From Glossina fuscipes (lineage: Eukaryota; Arthropoda; Insecta; Diptera; Glossinidae), in contig NW_023998440.1 of the NCBI RefSeq assembly GCF_014805625.2, positions 1,169,762-1,233,761 on the forward strand: a stretch of 64,000 nt of DNA, given 5' to 3'. Under the pieces are notes generated by a model. It did not search any database, was not told the DNA's origin, and worked only from the letters and a program-made list of their open reading frames with translations. Each line of letters opens with the position of its first letter. The stretch's first letter is position 1. The translations under genes and the position numbers were made by a program. Of this stretch, positions 14,108 to 24,900 are shown in pieces.

Positions 14108-14122
14108 TTCGCTGAGAATATA
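14108..14122. repeat. Target-site duplication, left copy (SINE)
   Basis: TTCGCTGAGAATATA, repeated exactly at 14308-14322 on the far side of the SINE. This is the signature of target-primed reverse transcription. Confidence 0.9.
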
Positions 14123-14307
14123 TTATTATTATTATTATTATTATTACTAATTTCGGCAGAGAAATAAATTCTAAGACTAAACTCTTAAAAGCACTGGCAT
14201 CTAAGGCTATCGGCTTTTATTACAAACTCTGCCGCACTTGAGGAGATTCGAACCCACGACCATTGACTTGCTGGTCGAGATTCCTCGCCTTCGGCTACTC
14301 ATGCGGA
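14123..14307 (-). mobile_element. tRNA-derived SINE with (ATT)n tail and intact target-site duplication
   Basis: On the minus strand the element begins at 14307. It carries a tRNA-like head with an RNA polymerase III A box (TAGCCGAAGG, 14297-14288) and a B box (GGTTCGAATCT, 14254-14244), about 33 nt apart. It then runs through an unrelated body to an AAT-repeat tail, seen on the plus strand as (ATT)n at about 14123-14147. Exact 15-bp direct repeats flank it. The head resembles tRNA-Ser-like sequence, but the arms do not fold into a complete tRNA, so this is a SINE and not a tRNA gene. It depends on a LINE in trans for movement; the RTE-like relic at 16.5-17.5 kb shows that LINEs of some kind have been active in this genome. 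Confidence 0.85.
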
Positions 14308-14322
14308 TTCGCTGAGAATATA
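14308..14322. repeat. Target-site duplication, right copy (SINE)
   Basis: Exact second copy of TTCGCTGAGAATATA. Confidence 0.9.
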
Positions 14323-14479
14323 ATTCGTAGCGGATTCAAAGAAAAAGAAGAAGAATATCATAGTCGGACGAGGTCGATTATTAGATACCCTATATTAGTT
14401 TGACTATTATCATATTTTGGTAATAATACATGAAAAGTTACACATTGTTTTCACGCAAAGGCATACTTTCAATGGAGGG

Positions 14480-15010
14480 GTCCTTATGAGCGGTGATATC
14501 CAAAATATAGATCTACGTGATCCAAATTGGGTAAGATTGAATTCTTTGTCAATATACTACTATGAACCAATCAACCATAAAATATTGAAGATTAGATCTT
14601 TTTACCATATATAGTTTAGTTTTCGTGGAAATGGTCGAAGCAAATTTTTCAAACCAATTTAGAATGACCAATACGAGCGAGTTTTCTTGAGAAATTTTGA
14701 AAATTAGGATTTTTTTTCGTATAACGACTTTTCAAAATGGGGCGTTATATCGAGAGTGGTCGAAAAAACGGTCCGATCCGAACCATTTTCAATAATGTTC
14801 GTCCTTGGGTCAAAGCACCAAATGCATCAAAGCTCAATATTATATGAATGGACCTTCGAGGGGCAGATAGAGAGTCTTAGATCGGATCTGAATCATTCTC
14901 TGAATTGGTCGGTATAATTAAAGATGCGTCTATATTAACCCGTTGTGGATGTTACGTACGTCCGCACAAACGTAATGTACCCGACGCCGCAAGTGTTATA
15001 TATACACAAA
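14480..15010 (+). repeat. Dispersed repeat B, long copy
   Basis: It shares ordered blocks with the 21.1 and 50.3 kb copies: GATCTACGTGATCCAAATT, the segment around ACGAGCGAGTTTTCTTGAGAAATTTTG, CTTTTCAAAATGGGGC, CGATCCGAACCATTTTCA, TTGGGTCAAAGCAC, and terminally GTTACGTACGTCCGCA. Divergence is considerable, so the insertion is old. Confidence 0.65.
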
Positions 15011-16082
15011 CAAAAAAATCTTACATTACAACAAAATCACTAAAAATAAAACACAATCTAGTAAAACAGATTTGAAGGCCTATTCACTGCCCATAGCCCT
15101 AGCTGGCTTTCCTGTGCACTAATATTTGCGTTCAATACGCGTTCGTCCTACGCACGTTTGTCTGCTGTTATCTATATTGTCTTTTTAAGACAATAATCCT
15201 TTATTTCCATGTAAAAGCTTTAGAAAATCAATGTACTGCTGGGATTTATCTAGTGTATCCAGTGCACTGGATAGATCGCTTTTATGAAGAAAAAAAGCTC
15301 CGAAAAAGATGCCTTCAGCTACCTAACGCAAGCCTTTATCACAAGACTCTTATGAAATAAATTTTATCGAAGATCACAAGCAAGATTATCGAATAGTTAA
15401 TGTACTTACCAAATCTCGTCAGCAATAATTTAGTGGTAATTGAGAGAGGACCACATAGCACAAACTTAATGAAAAAATTTTACAAAAAATGTATTTCCTA
15501 AAGAGACAGATTTAAATTGTTCATCAAAGAATGAAACATTTTAAAAGCATTAACGAAAGCACCAAATCATGTGAAGCATTGACGTTTCCCTACTCACTGC
15601 AACACAATTAATTTATGTGAGTAGAACTCAACCACAGTTTTGATTTTCGAATTTTTACGACGCTAATGGAATAGAAAACTGTTGGCGGTGACGTTAGATC
15701 GTATTATATCCAAATGGGGGGAAAAGAAATGAAATGACATAAAATTTATTGTTTTCCATTTCACAAAAATCTAAATATATATAGAATGTGGTTGAAGGAA
15801 TTCAAATGTGTGCACTCTCTTAACGTAAGATATTTGCCACTGGCAGTGAATATATTCTCAACTTGTGACAATTTGAAGAATAATTAGGTTGTGACACAGT
15901 GGTGCCTAAGTGGTCTTTTTCTTAAATATACTACAAAGTTCGAATGCTTTCTTGAACACTTTTCTGCTTTCATTGTATGATGTTCAACAAGAACACCATT
16001 GTTTGTTAAAATGAAATCATACTGATCAACATATGCATATGCAGTGGAATTGTTTAGTCGAAAGTAAATTTATATAATCGAA
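15011..16082. other. No feature seen
   Basis: AT-rich sequence without a recognisable gene or repeat between two repeat copies. Confidence 0.45.
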
Positions 16083-16440
16083 AACATGACAAGTCAGAAA
16101 ATTATATTCGTTCCTGACCGAGTCCTTAATACCCATTATCGTGATCCTAAAAACAAGAAAAAGAGGAAGAAGAAAATTTTCGTACTCCTTAATAGTATGG
16201 GTCAGCGCCACTGCTTTTTTCTATTTCCAGAATAAAAGTGGAGATTGATATGGTGTATGTGCTCTGTTTATGAGTAACAACCAAAATGCAAGCAGTAAGC
16301 CGCTATGTTCAGTATTTTGGTTGCACACGCATGTGGAAGTTGTAGGTGTATCCTTTAATCGATTTGGGTAATTCCCAAATTCTCTTGAAAATTTATAGGC
16401 GAAATCTTCATTTTTATTCTCCTTCTTTTACTACCTATCC
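16083..16440 (-). repeat. Dispersed repeat A, 3' half (minus orientation), split by a retroelement
   Basis: It starts with the reversed family terminus (AAAATTATATTCG) and proceeds through TTATCGTGATCCTAAAAA, TTTCTATTTCCAGAATAAAAG and TTATGAGTAACAA, all of which occur in the 28.3, 38.97 and 40.0 kb copies. The other half of the same repeat continues at 17560-17735, with a reverse transcriptase relic between the two. Confidence 0.6.
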
Positions 16441-16499
16441 ATTTCTGAAAATAGATAATCATTTCTTTTTTGCATAATACCGTTGACTAAGTTATACTA

Positions 16500-17500
16500 T
16501 TAACTAAAGCCCAAAAGCCTTCTCGGCTTCTTACTGTGTGTATAATTTCACCGATTGCGCTCAATTCTGTCCAATTTCGAATATTACGCAGTGAAGTCTT
16601 CTTTAGCCTTCACGCCCTTCGATACCGCCTTCCACTATTAAGTATAGCAGTTCAAATTTTTTCCATCTATCATATGTACACAGTACGCAGTGTTTTTTAA
16701 TACTTTTTAGGAGCTCATGCTTAAGATTTCAGCATTGGTTAAGCGATCTGTCCACGGTATATTTACAACTCTACGTAAACACCATGTCTCAAAAGCCTTT
16801 GCGGTCTATTCATTGCACTGATTTTTAAGATCCATGACTCTGGACTGTACAAGAGTATCGACCATGCGAAGCATTTCATGCAAAGAAGGCCAAGGAATTA
16901 ACCCATTTCCCGGCTTACTAGAATTTTCTGATATTTCGTGTACGCCAACTTAGCCATTTTCATACTATTTTTTATTTCCACGTCGATGTTCCAGTCTTTG
17001 TATAATATGGACCAAGGTATACAAACTTGGGAACGCTTTACATATTTTGGTTATTAATGACATGGTTATCAGTGACATTTGCTGATATTCCGGTTTAAAC
17101 TGTTATTCTGATCATTTAAGAGTTGAATCATTGTCCGCAGATCCCGCATTTTAATGTGCGCTTCGACTGTTTGAATAGGTTTTTGAAAGTTTACTTCAGA
17201 GTAGACGTTAAACAGAAGATGAGACAAAATTTACTTTTGGACCTCTGCTGTTTGCGTCCAAAGCGAATTTTTGATGCATAGTGGAACTTTTCTCTAAATG
17301 CTAAGAGCTTTCAGGATGCCTATTAACTTATCAGGCTGCACCTTGTCAAACGCTTTTTCATGATTTATAAAATAAAATAAAACGTCTTCATGCACGTTTT
17401 TACAGTTCTGCACTGGAACCTAAATGCCATATAAAGCTTCTCTGCCGTCCATGCCTCTTTGGAAACCAATCTGAGTACGCCTTTGAGATCCTTTGCTGAA
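16500..17500 (-). pseudogene. Decayed non-LTR retrotransposon reverse transcriptase (RTE-like), 3' part
   Basis: Read downward on the minus strand in shifting frames, landmark blocks appear in the right order. TQIGFQRGMDGREALYGI (about 17480-17425) corresponds to the QxGFRxGxGTxEAIF block. FYFINHEKAFDKVQPDKLI (about 17370-17315) is the FIDxEKAFDxVxHxxLI block of the RT palm. KFVYLG (about 17020) matches the FKYLG block. SILLYSPESWIL and then AFETWCLRRVVNIPWTD (about 16860-16750) match the post-RT LLYGSExW and WCYRRxLRIPWxD blocks. FELLYLIVEGGIEGREG and NIRNWTELS close it (about 16660-16540). Many stops and shifts; no endonuclease domain is present. RTE is the likely clade, but a Jockey/CR1-like origin is not excluded. 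Confidence 0.8.
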
Positions 17501-17559
17501 TTATTCTTAAGAATATATTTAGAGCATGATTCATTATTTTTGGGATCGAGGAAATGTTT

Positions 17560-17735
17560 ACTTCAGATACTACACAGTTGGACAGGCTAACAGAGAGACA
17601 TACGTAGATGCGTTCCGAATTTGAAACGGGACAATTATTTATGTACTTTGAACAGGTGTTGACGCTTGCTTCTGTGTGTTGCAAACATTTTGAGAAAGAA
17701 AAACGAAGTTACGATACCCTATAAAATTGAGTAGC
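17560..17735 (-). repeat. Dispersed repeat A, 5' half (minus orientation)
   Basis: The blocks GAGAGACATACGTAGATGCG, TCCGAATTTGAAACGGGAC, TTATGTACTTTG and GTGTTGCAAACATTTTGAGAAA match the same part of the copies at 32.5, 34.6 and 39.4 kb. With 16083-16440 it makes up one repeat A copy interrupted by the reverse transcriptase relic. Confidence 0.6.
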
Positions 17736-17919
17736 CGCGTCCGATGGTTTCTATTTTATACAGGCTACAGCATTAGCCGTAGAATATGCATTTAAATTTT
17801 TGTAGATTTATCTAGTGCAGCTTACCATCATATCAGCAAAAACCAATTTTCTATTTTCATTGAAAAACAGTAGTATCCTCACCTCATGTGGTTTTGTATG
17901 CGTGTCCTCCCACCGATTT

Positions 17920-18098
17920 GGCCCAACGGTTTCGTTTTAGCTTGCGTTTCAATGGAAGGATAAGCCAATAGCTAAAGATCGCCGCAGGTCACTAAACATG
18001 GTGAAAAGGACGCGGGCATGTCGATTTTGTTCACATTGTGATAATATTTTCGTACACATGTGTTACTCACACATTCGTATAACACATCTGTGTCCAGC
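17920..18098 (-). pseudogene. Decayed paralogue of hexosaminidase exon 2
   Basis: On the minus strand this reads YECVSNTCVR, then about 20 diverged residues, then VTCGDL, a stop, LLAYPSIETQAKTKPL. The intact gene's exon 2 has YKCVNNKCIR, SMTCGDVKLWPYPTTETQ and VKMKPL in the same order and spacing. Compared base by base, the alignment needs no frameshift in the well-matched part, but a Lys codon has become TAG and the adjacent Trp codon TTG. Weak similarity may run on to about 17820. No counterpart of the catalytic exons is visible downstream, where retroelement sequence begins. Divergence is too high for a recent duplicate, so this looks like an old tandem paralogue that died. Confidence 0.75.
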
Positions 18099-18543
18099 AC
18101 AAGTAGCCTATAGAATAAATTAAGCGCCACACCATCACGTTTTAGTTTTAAACTTTAAAATTTTGAGCTCTTTACACATAACTACATTCACTTTTGTAGA
18201 ACTTAAGACTGTCTATTAAGTCATCCGTATAGATAATTTGCATTGTATTCATCAATTTTTGGGAATTAGAAAAAAAAGGGTTAATGTAACTTGTAAAAAT
18301 TAGGAAGCAACGAATATTTAGATCACTGGCTACAATAACAAATATCTCTTTAATTTGCGTACGAGTTTAATTGTGATTGTAGGGCGACGTCACATATCCA
18401 TATTGCCATAGATCGAAAAGATGAATTGTCTTTCACACACATTGAAATCGAGAGGACGGAGAGGCGATTGTTGTTCGTTCATGCTGCATTGATTTTCAAC
18501 TTTTCTAGGGAAAAAACTGCACTATTGGAAAACTGCTTATATA

Positions 18544-18571
18544 CACTTAACGGTCAAAAAAATTGGCACAT
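18544..18571 (+). mobile_element. Possible lone Tc1-like terminal repeat
   Basis: After a TA dinucleotide comes CACTTAACGGTCAAAAAAAT, continuing TGGCACAT. This resembles the termini of many Tc1-like transposons, which carry a GGTCAAAAAAAT core. I found no inverted partner and no transposase remnant nearby, so it may be coincidence or a solo end. Confidence 0.25.
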
Positions 18572-20559
18572 CTCTCCAAATATAATTTAAATTCTAAAGC
18601 CTTATTTCTCCGGTTGAGGATGAGATCTGATTGAGGTGGAAATTAAACGAAGTAATTGATAGGCTCTTGCATTTTTCTGATGTAAATGCGAACGAATGAA
18701 TAGATCTGATTCGCAACGTATACGCATGAAAACACTTTAAATAAATCAAAAAAAATTTCCAATGGTTACGAGCAACAATGTCCACCTATTAGATATCGAG
18801 AACACTTTTGCAATTTGCTAAAAAAATGTTCTCTCTCCTCCGTGTAGAATGTGTGTCGGAGGGCCTTGCAATCGGTTTACGTGTCCAAGTAGATGAATGC
18901 TATGTTTCATTCTTATTACTTATCGTCTTCAACACACTTACCTTGAGCAGTTGACCTATTCCAATTCATGTTCATGGTTTGAAGGTGGCGTATTTAAGCC
19001 TCTTAAATACCATTGTGAAGCTATTAAAGCCATTTTCGTTACGTATAGAAAAACAGTAAATTTTAATGACGAAAATTAATAAATGGTGTAATTGACTCGG
19101 CCGCATTAGTTCGTGAGATAGGCTTTAATGTCCCTAACCGCTTCTCTAGGCACTTTATCTTGACAAAGCTATCGGTTGCCAAGCTTATGCATGTAGGGAT
19201 TCACTTGCAATTCGGCCCTGTACCGGTTATGAGTGTGGCTCTTTGCTAGTTGTGTACATGCCTTTTTTTTTTTTCCTTCTTATTTGTTTTATTGTACTTA
19301 TACTAATTTTTAATATTAATTAATTTAAGATTTACTTTAAGAGTCAATTGAACTCGACTGCCAATTTGCTTTAGTGGAGATTCTTGTATAAGTGGAATAA
19401 ATAAATAATAATTAATCAAAATAACCTTGGTCTTAAAGTCATTCATCAAACTGTAGGCTTATCCTGACGATTATTGATTTCGAGTCAACTCAATAAGTTT
19501 CTTTTATTTCTTCTCTCTTTCGACCATTTTTCTGTTGTTCATTCTTTTCATTTAATTACCTGTCTACGTATCCATATTTTCATCAACTTACTCCACCACC
19601 AGCCCGTTTAAGTATATCTTCGTTCACCTATTTACTTGCATCGCTGTCCTCTTATCCGTTTTTTTTTGTCAATGCGTCAGGCATCTGACGTAAGCAATTG
19701 ACCCGGATATGTCCATATGCACGTAGTGAAGTGATAATGAGTAAAATTCACTATTTTCCTGCGACGAACTTCCAAGGTGACCTATATCTCTATCTAATTT
19801 TAATGAATGTTCGCTAAGTATAAGTGGTCGTGGTAATGGAGTACGATTTCAGTAAAACCTCATCTGGTTTTCAATAAATACCTTAGGTAAGATTTATCCA
19901 AATTCAAGCTGCAGGTCCAAGTCCCGATTAGTATTAGTCTACGACTTCTGTAATCCAAAGTTCACGACTTAGGTTATTTTCAGAGAGTATTTTGTGGAAA
20001 TATTTAACTCCCTTTAATTCTTACATATAGCAGGCTAGAACAGAGTCACTACTCCTTTGCTGATTTAATCTAATTAACTTTATCGTAATAATTTATTAAA
20101 TCCTTAATTTATAAATAGACAGATATATGTGGTCGAATTGATTCAAAAGTTACTACCAATCAAGGATGTACGCATATATGTCCATTCATATATATATACA
20201 TGTGATATGCGATGATGCAATATATATATTGTGAGGGCTTTTGCCTATTTCTGACTCACAAGAACTTTATGCTTTCTTTGAATGTTTTAAGAATAGTTCG
20301 ACTTTTCAGAAGTTTTCATTTTGTGTATTCATTTTTTTGATTTGCTTGCAATTCATCAAGAAATGTTAAATCCCTTTACCATACGAAAGCATTTCAAGAA
20401 CCGTAGATTGATTAAACTTACATGCTTATTACATTCCATATCAAAGCGCATTCGTTCTAGCCATTTTACAGCATTATAATTTTTATTATAAATTTGCATC
20501 GAGGTTCTACAAATTGTACAAACACTTTGCCAGTTCAGAGCGTACTCTCGTTATTATTG
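18572..20559. other. No recognised gene
   Basis: AT-rich sequence. A patch at 19095-19260 is somewhat richer in G+C but has no readable frame. The remainder has short T-rich and TA-rich runs only. Confidence 0.45.
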
Positions 20560-20870
20560 TCTAGCAATAAGTTTCGCTTATCTGCCTTATTCGCGTTGTC
20601 GCTTTCGGATCTACCCTGATTCTGACTCCCTATTCGACCGGACCGGTCTATCCCTCGACACGGACCATTTTGAGCCACCTGTTTTACGACTCCCGTCCAG
20701 GTGACCTCTTGGCAATCTTACCATATCTCAGTCAGAAACAGACGCTTATCTCCCATCCTTCGTCTAGTAGTTTATTTAATCCTAATCTTCACCTAACTCA
20801 GCACTCCCCTCTCAGAGACGAAGAACCTGTGAGGCCAAAAGGAGGGACGACATTGGCTCCTTACAATATA
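20560..20870 (-). other. GC-richer block, possible fragment of an LTR
   Basis: This 300-bp block is clearly less AT-rich than its flanks. Read on the minus strand it begins TGTAAGGAGCCAATG next to ATATAT and holds repeated GATAAG/AATAAG-type sequence and a run ending GAGAGTACGCTCTGA, as some insect LTRs do. No second copy, primer-binding site or matching CA end was found, so the LTR idea is tentative. Confidence 0.25.
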
Positions 20871-21119
20871 TACATACATACAGATATAGGTATATAGGTC
20901 TGATAAATTTATAGGATCTCTCAAACATCATACCGTGTACCGCAAAAACGTTGACAAAACGAGTATTACACTTAGCATCCATGTGGGGCATGAAAAATAC
21001 ATCATTTTTGAAAAAGACTGGAAAGGTTTACCCTCCATAAATTACCCGCTACAATTTTAATGCAGTTAATAAACTGCATGAACACACCAAACCCCTTTTA
21101 TTTGTTATAGTTTAAAAAA

Positions 21120-21790
21120 TCGATCTACATGATCCAAATTCCCCAAGGTTAACTTTCTTTTTGTTAAATTGTTACTGTGGATAAATTTTCATAAAATATT
21201 GAAAATGAAATCTTTTTCTGAAGGGCTTACTTTTTATGAGATAGCTTTTGTGGAATGGGGCCCACGAAATAGACCTGTGCGATTAAAATTTGGTTCATTT
21301 AATTTTTATGTTAATTTGCTATCATGGATAAGTTCTCATTATGGAACACCAGTAAATAGGTCGTTTTGGCATATAATGCTTTACATTTCCTGGGGATTCT
21401 TACATGCTGTGGTATCCAAAAAATGGACATAGGTGGTCCAAATTTGGTTAGGTTGACTTCTTTGTCAATTAACAATTATGGAGTACTTTTCGCCACGAAA
21501 TGTTAAAACTCAAACCTTTTTACCATATTCTTCGTAAGATCGATTGTAGGAAAGGGGGTTCAAAGAATTGCTCCAACCGAACCAAATTTTCCATATCAAA
21601 TTAGTACGTCGAAATACTAGTATAGAACGAATTTTGTCGAAAAAATTTTATTCATTTTCATATAACAATTTTTCAAAATAAAGCCTTACAAGAGACGCGC
21701 AAAAGTGAGCGATCCGAACGGTTTTAAACAGCGTCCGGCCTTAGGCCAAAGATAGTCAGTGTACCAAAAAACAGAAAGCGTTAGGGTACA
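21120..21790 (+). repeat. Dispersed repeat B, long copy downstream of the hexosaminidase gene
   Basis: It carries GATCTACATGATCCAAATTC, GGTTCAAAGAATTGCTCCAACC, GAATTTTGTCGAAAAAATTTTA, CATATAACAATTTTTCAAAATA, CGATCCGAACGGTTTTAA and the following GGCCAAAG. The reverse complement of 24290-24730 matches these blocks in order, so the two copies form an inverted pair around exons 2-7 of the gene. Confidence 0.75.
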
Positions 21791-21886
21791 AAAACCAGTG
21801 CATAACCTTTGTTCAATTTTAATTGTTTCCATAAATTTAATTATCGTTACATTTCGCAGTTAAGATAATTTTATTTTATTTACTTA

Positions 21887-21892
21887 TTTATT
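21887..21892 (-). terminator. Polyadenylation signal of the hexosaminidase gene
   Basis: AATAAA on the minus strand, 30 nt after the stop codon. It is followed by further A/T-rich sequence with overlapping AATAAA-like hexamers. This close spacing suggests a very short 3' UTR. Confidence 0.7.
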
Positions 21893-21921
21893 GAAGCTTA
21901 TATAAGTTCGAGGCCGTAAGC

Positions 21922-24900
21922 TTAATCGCATTCACCAGGATTTTCAGCACAATATTGAGGAAATATTGCTTCTGCTTTAATGCCGAGGTCAACTAAACGA
22001 TTACGAAATATTGACATACGCTTAAAAACATCGCGAATCTTTTGCTTGGGATCTGACCATAATCTGAAAACACAGGAAGAGCGACAATAATACTATTATC
22101 ACATACCAATCAGGATCCAATCTTGTACTAATGCAGTATAATAACAAATATACTAAAATAATCCGCGAACTTATTAAAACTATGAACGCCTACCTTTCCC
22201 CAAGTGCGGCAGCTCGCGGCCAAAACCGAGTGTCCAACTGCCATTCGCTAACTTGCTCGGTCCATAGACATGCTTCACCACCCAGAATCTGGAAGGGGTG
22301 TGCACATTTTATACGCTATTATATACGAAAAACATTGTTATACCTGTTTCAGGTATGGGTGCAATTTTTCCCAAGGACGATGTCCATATACAACTTGCCA
22401 CGAGCGATAGGGATCGCAGACGCCTACCCCTGGTAGAGGTAGTATAAAGTTCTAAGTTATGTTTATGCCAACATTTTTATGCTCGAAATAGTCACTTACC
22501 ACCAGGTAAATAGCTTCCAAAACCACAATCGAAATACCAAGCACTTACTTGAGAGAATACAACATTATAACCTGTTCTTAGCAATGCGTAAGCGTCCTTA
22601 TTCCCCGTCCATACTTGAACGGCAAAACGGCTTCGCGGAAGTCGAGCACGTTTAGTCAGATCACTGGACCAAACTGTGACAAATTTTGGTGTGATATTCT
22701 TGTTGGCTATCGTAAGACTAGAGAACATCGTAGCAATTACTAAATAACATTTACAGAAAGAAAGACAACGCACCGGTCTGCAGCATCGAGCGTGAATTGA
22801 TACCAAAGATCTTGCAGTTCGCTATCTTCAAAATGTTGTTTCCAACAGTTCATATTAACTTCATCACCGCCCAAATGAAAATAGTCCGTAGTCTCGGTAG
22901 CATCGAGCAGTTCTTCGTAGAGTTTTTGTAACACCAAAAAAGTGTTGTTGTTTTTTGGGTTCAATTGACCACACGGGGGTTGACCACAAAACTTTGTCCA
23001 AGGCTGTTGATTAATGCATAGACTTAGATCTCCCAGTCCTTTTTTAGGACCCCAATCCCAACCGTTACCAGCATGGGCAGGTGCATCAATTTCAGTTATT
23101 ATCTGAATACCGCGTAACTTTGCGAAAGATGTCACATCCCGTATATCATCAAGTGTGTACGTCTCCTCTCTTGAATAAGCGCCATACTCTGCCAGTTCGG
23201 GATAATGCTTGGACACATAAGGAAAACTTTGGGAGTCAGTGATATGCCAATGAAAACGATTCAATTTTGCATGTGACATAGCTCCGATAGTACGCTTTAT
23301 TGCATCTATCGAGATATAATGACGTGAAGTATCAAGCATAAGACCTCTATAGCGAAATCGGGGAGCATCTACGATATCAATTTTAGAGAGAGTGCGCCAC
23401 CAACTTTCTCTCTCATCAAACCACATAAGCTGTTGTAACGTTGATAGAGCATGACGTGCACCAAAAAATGAGTTTGCCGTTATATTTGCCTCATAGCGTC
23501 CTGCATTAACTAAACAGACCAAAAAAAAAGTATTTTGATTTTATTTAAAATACTAAACAAAAGCAAAAACTTACATATGGTATGTAATTCATAGCTTTCG
23601 TCGGTGTCCAAACTTAAGCTCAAATCAGGATATTTATTTATGAAGACATTAATCGGAAAAATATCAATGTCACTTTCATTGCAGGTGGAATTTCGCATTA
23701 AGTCTACACTGATTTCATCATACTTAATAATAGGATCCTTTGTGGACTTGATTTTATCGTGATCGAAGTTCTTGAAAGTCTTTTGCCTCTGCATACCTTT
23801 TAGATCATCAAGAAAAATTTTGAACACGGAGCGAAAATAGGTTCTTACATTACTATACGGAGTATGTAGGCGCAATAGTAAGGCATCCAAAGTGAACTTC
23901 AACGGCTTCATTTTTACTTGTGTTTCAGTGGTAGGATAAGGCCATAGCTTAACATCGCCGCAGGTCATGGAACATGTTAAAAGCGACATCGACTTGTTTA
24001 GTTTCCTCAGATCGTGGTTATGCGTTCGTATGCATTTATTATTCACACATTTATATACCCACTGATTTTCGGCGGGACTGATAAAAGAAAGGTTGACAAG
24101 ATGAATGCATCTCTAAAGTCTAACGTCCAACAATACTTTATAGTTAAATGTATTCACATAAAAACCGTACACAAGTAACTGATATATTCTAACGCGTTTC
24201 AATATCCCTTCCTACATTTTACTATACCGTTCAGTTAGCTTTGCTAAACCTGTCTACCCATCTCTCCGTCTGTCATGTAAAATCGTGTTTAAGCTAAAAG
24301 TCGTAAATTTGGAGGTATTTTGATGAAATTTGACACAATGAGATGTTTTGACCCAAAGACGGTTGAAAACGTTTTGATCGGTCCTCTTATTGACCGATCC
24401 TCATAGATCATACCCTATTTTGAAAAATCGCTATATGAAAAAAATTAAAATTTCTCGACAAAACTCGCTGTGTACTAGCGTTGCGACGTTCAAAATTGGT
24501 GTGAAAACATTGGACCGGCTGGAGCAATATTCTGAACCCTCTCTCACATAACGGAAGCTATAGTTCATATGACAAAAAGTTGTACTCTTTTATACGTCAT
24601 GATATAAATCAGATTATCATAGCAATTTAAGATGAAATAAATTAGGTGTACCCTTTTTGGACCATCTTTGCCTATCCTCTATAAGAATTGTCACGAAAAT
24701 TGATCGCTTCTCCATAAATGCGCTCATGAAAAATATTTATAAAGAAACAAAGCATAATTTTTGTGTACTATAGCGGAAATAAGAATTGTGTTGGACAGTG
24801 CGGTGTAGGATATTTAATAGTCAGCCTAACTATAGTGGTTTTACTTGTTTAAATATAAATATATGCATCAAAGTAGACAGCAAGTGAACATATTGCTTCC

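Noticed and set aside
14223..14307. A tRNA-Ser gene on the minus strand
   Set aside because: The A and B boxes are present, but acceptor and anticodon arms do not pair; a repeat tail and target-site duplication show it is a SINE.
18544..18571. A complete Tc1 element
   Set aside because: Only one terminus-like sequence was found, so it is listed only as a low-confidence site.
22492..22806. A 104-codon frame starting at 22806 on the minus strand
   Set aside because: A wrong-frame reading through exon 3, intron 3 and the start of exon 4 that then picks up exon 4 sequence.
23510..24046. A separate 178-codon gene starting with Met at 24046
   Set aside because: It is the middle of hexosaminidase exon 2. 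The true exon begins at 24077 after an AG acceptor and joins in phase to the signal-peptide exon; the end of that frame runs into the next intron.
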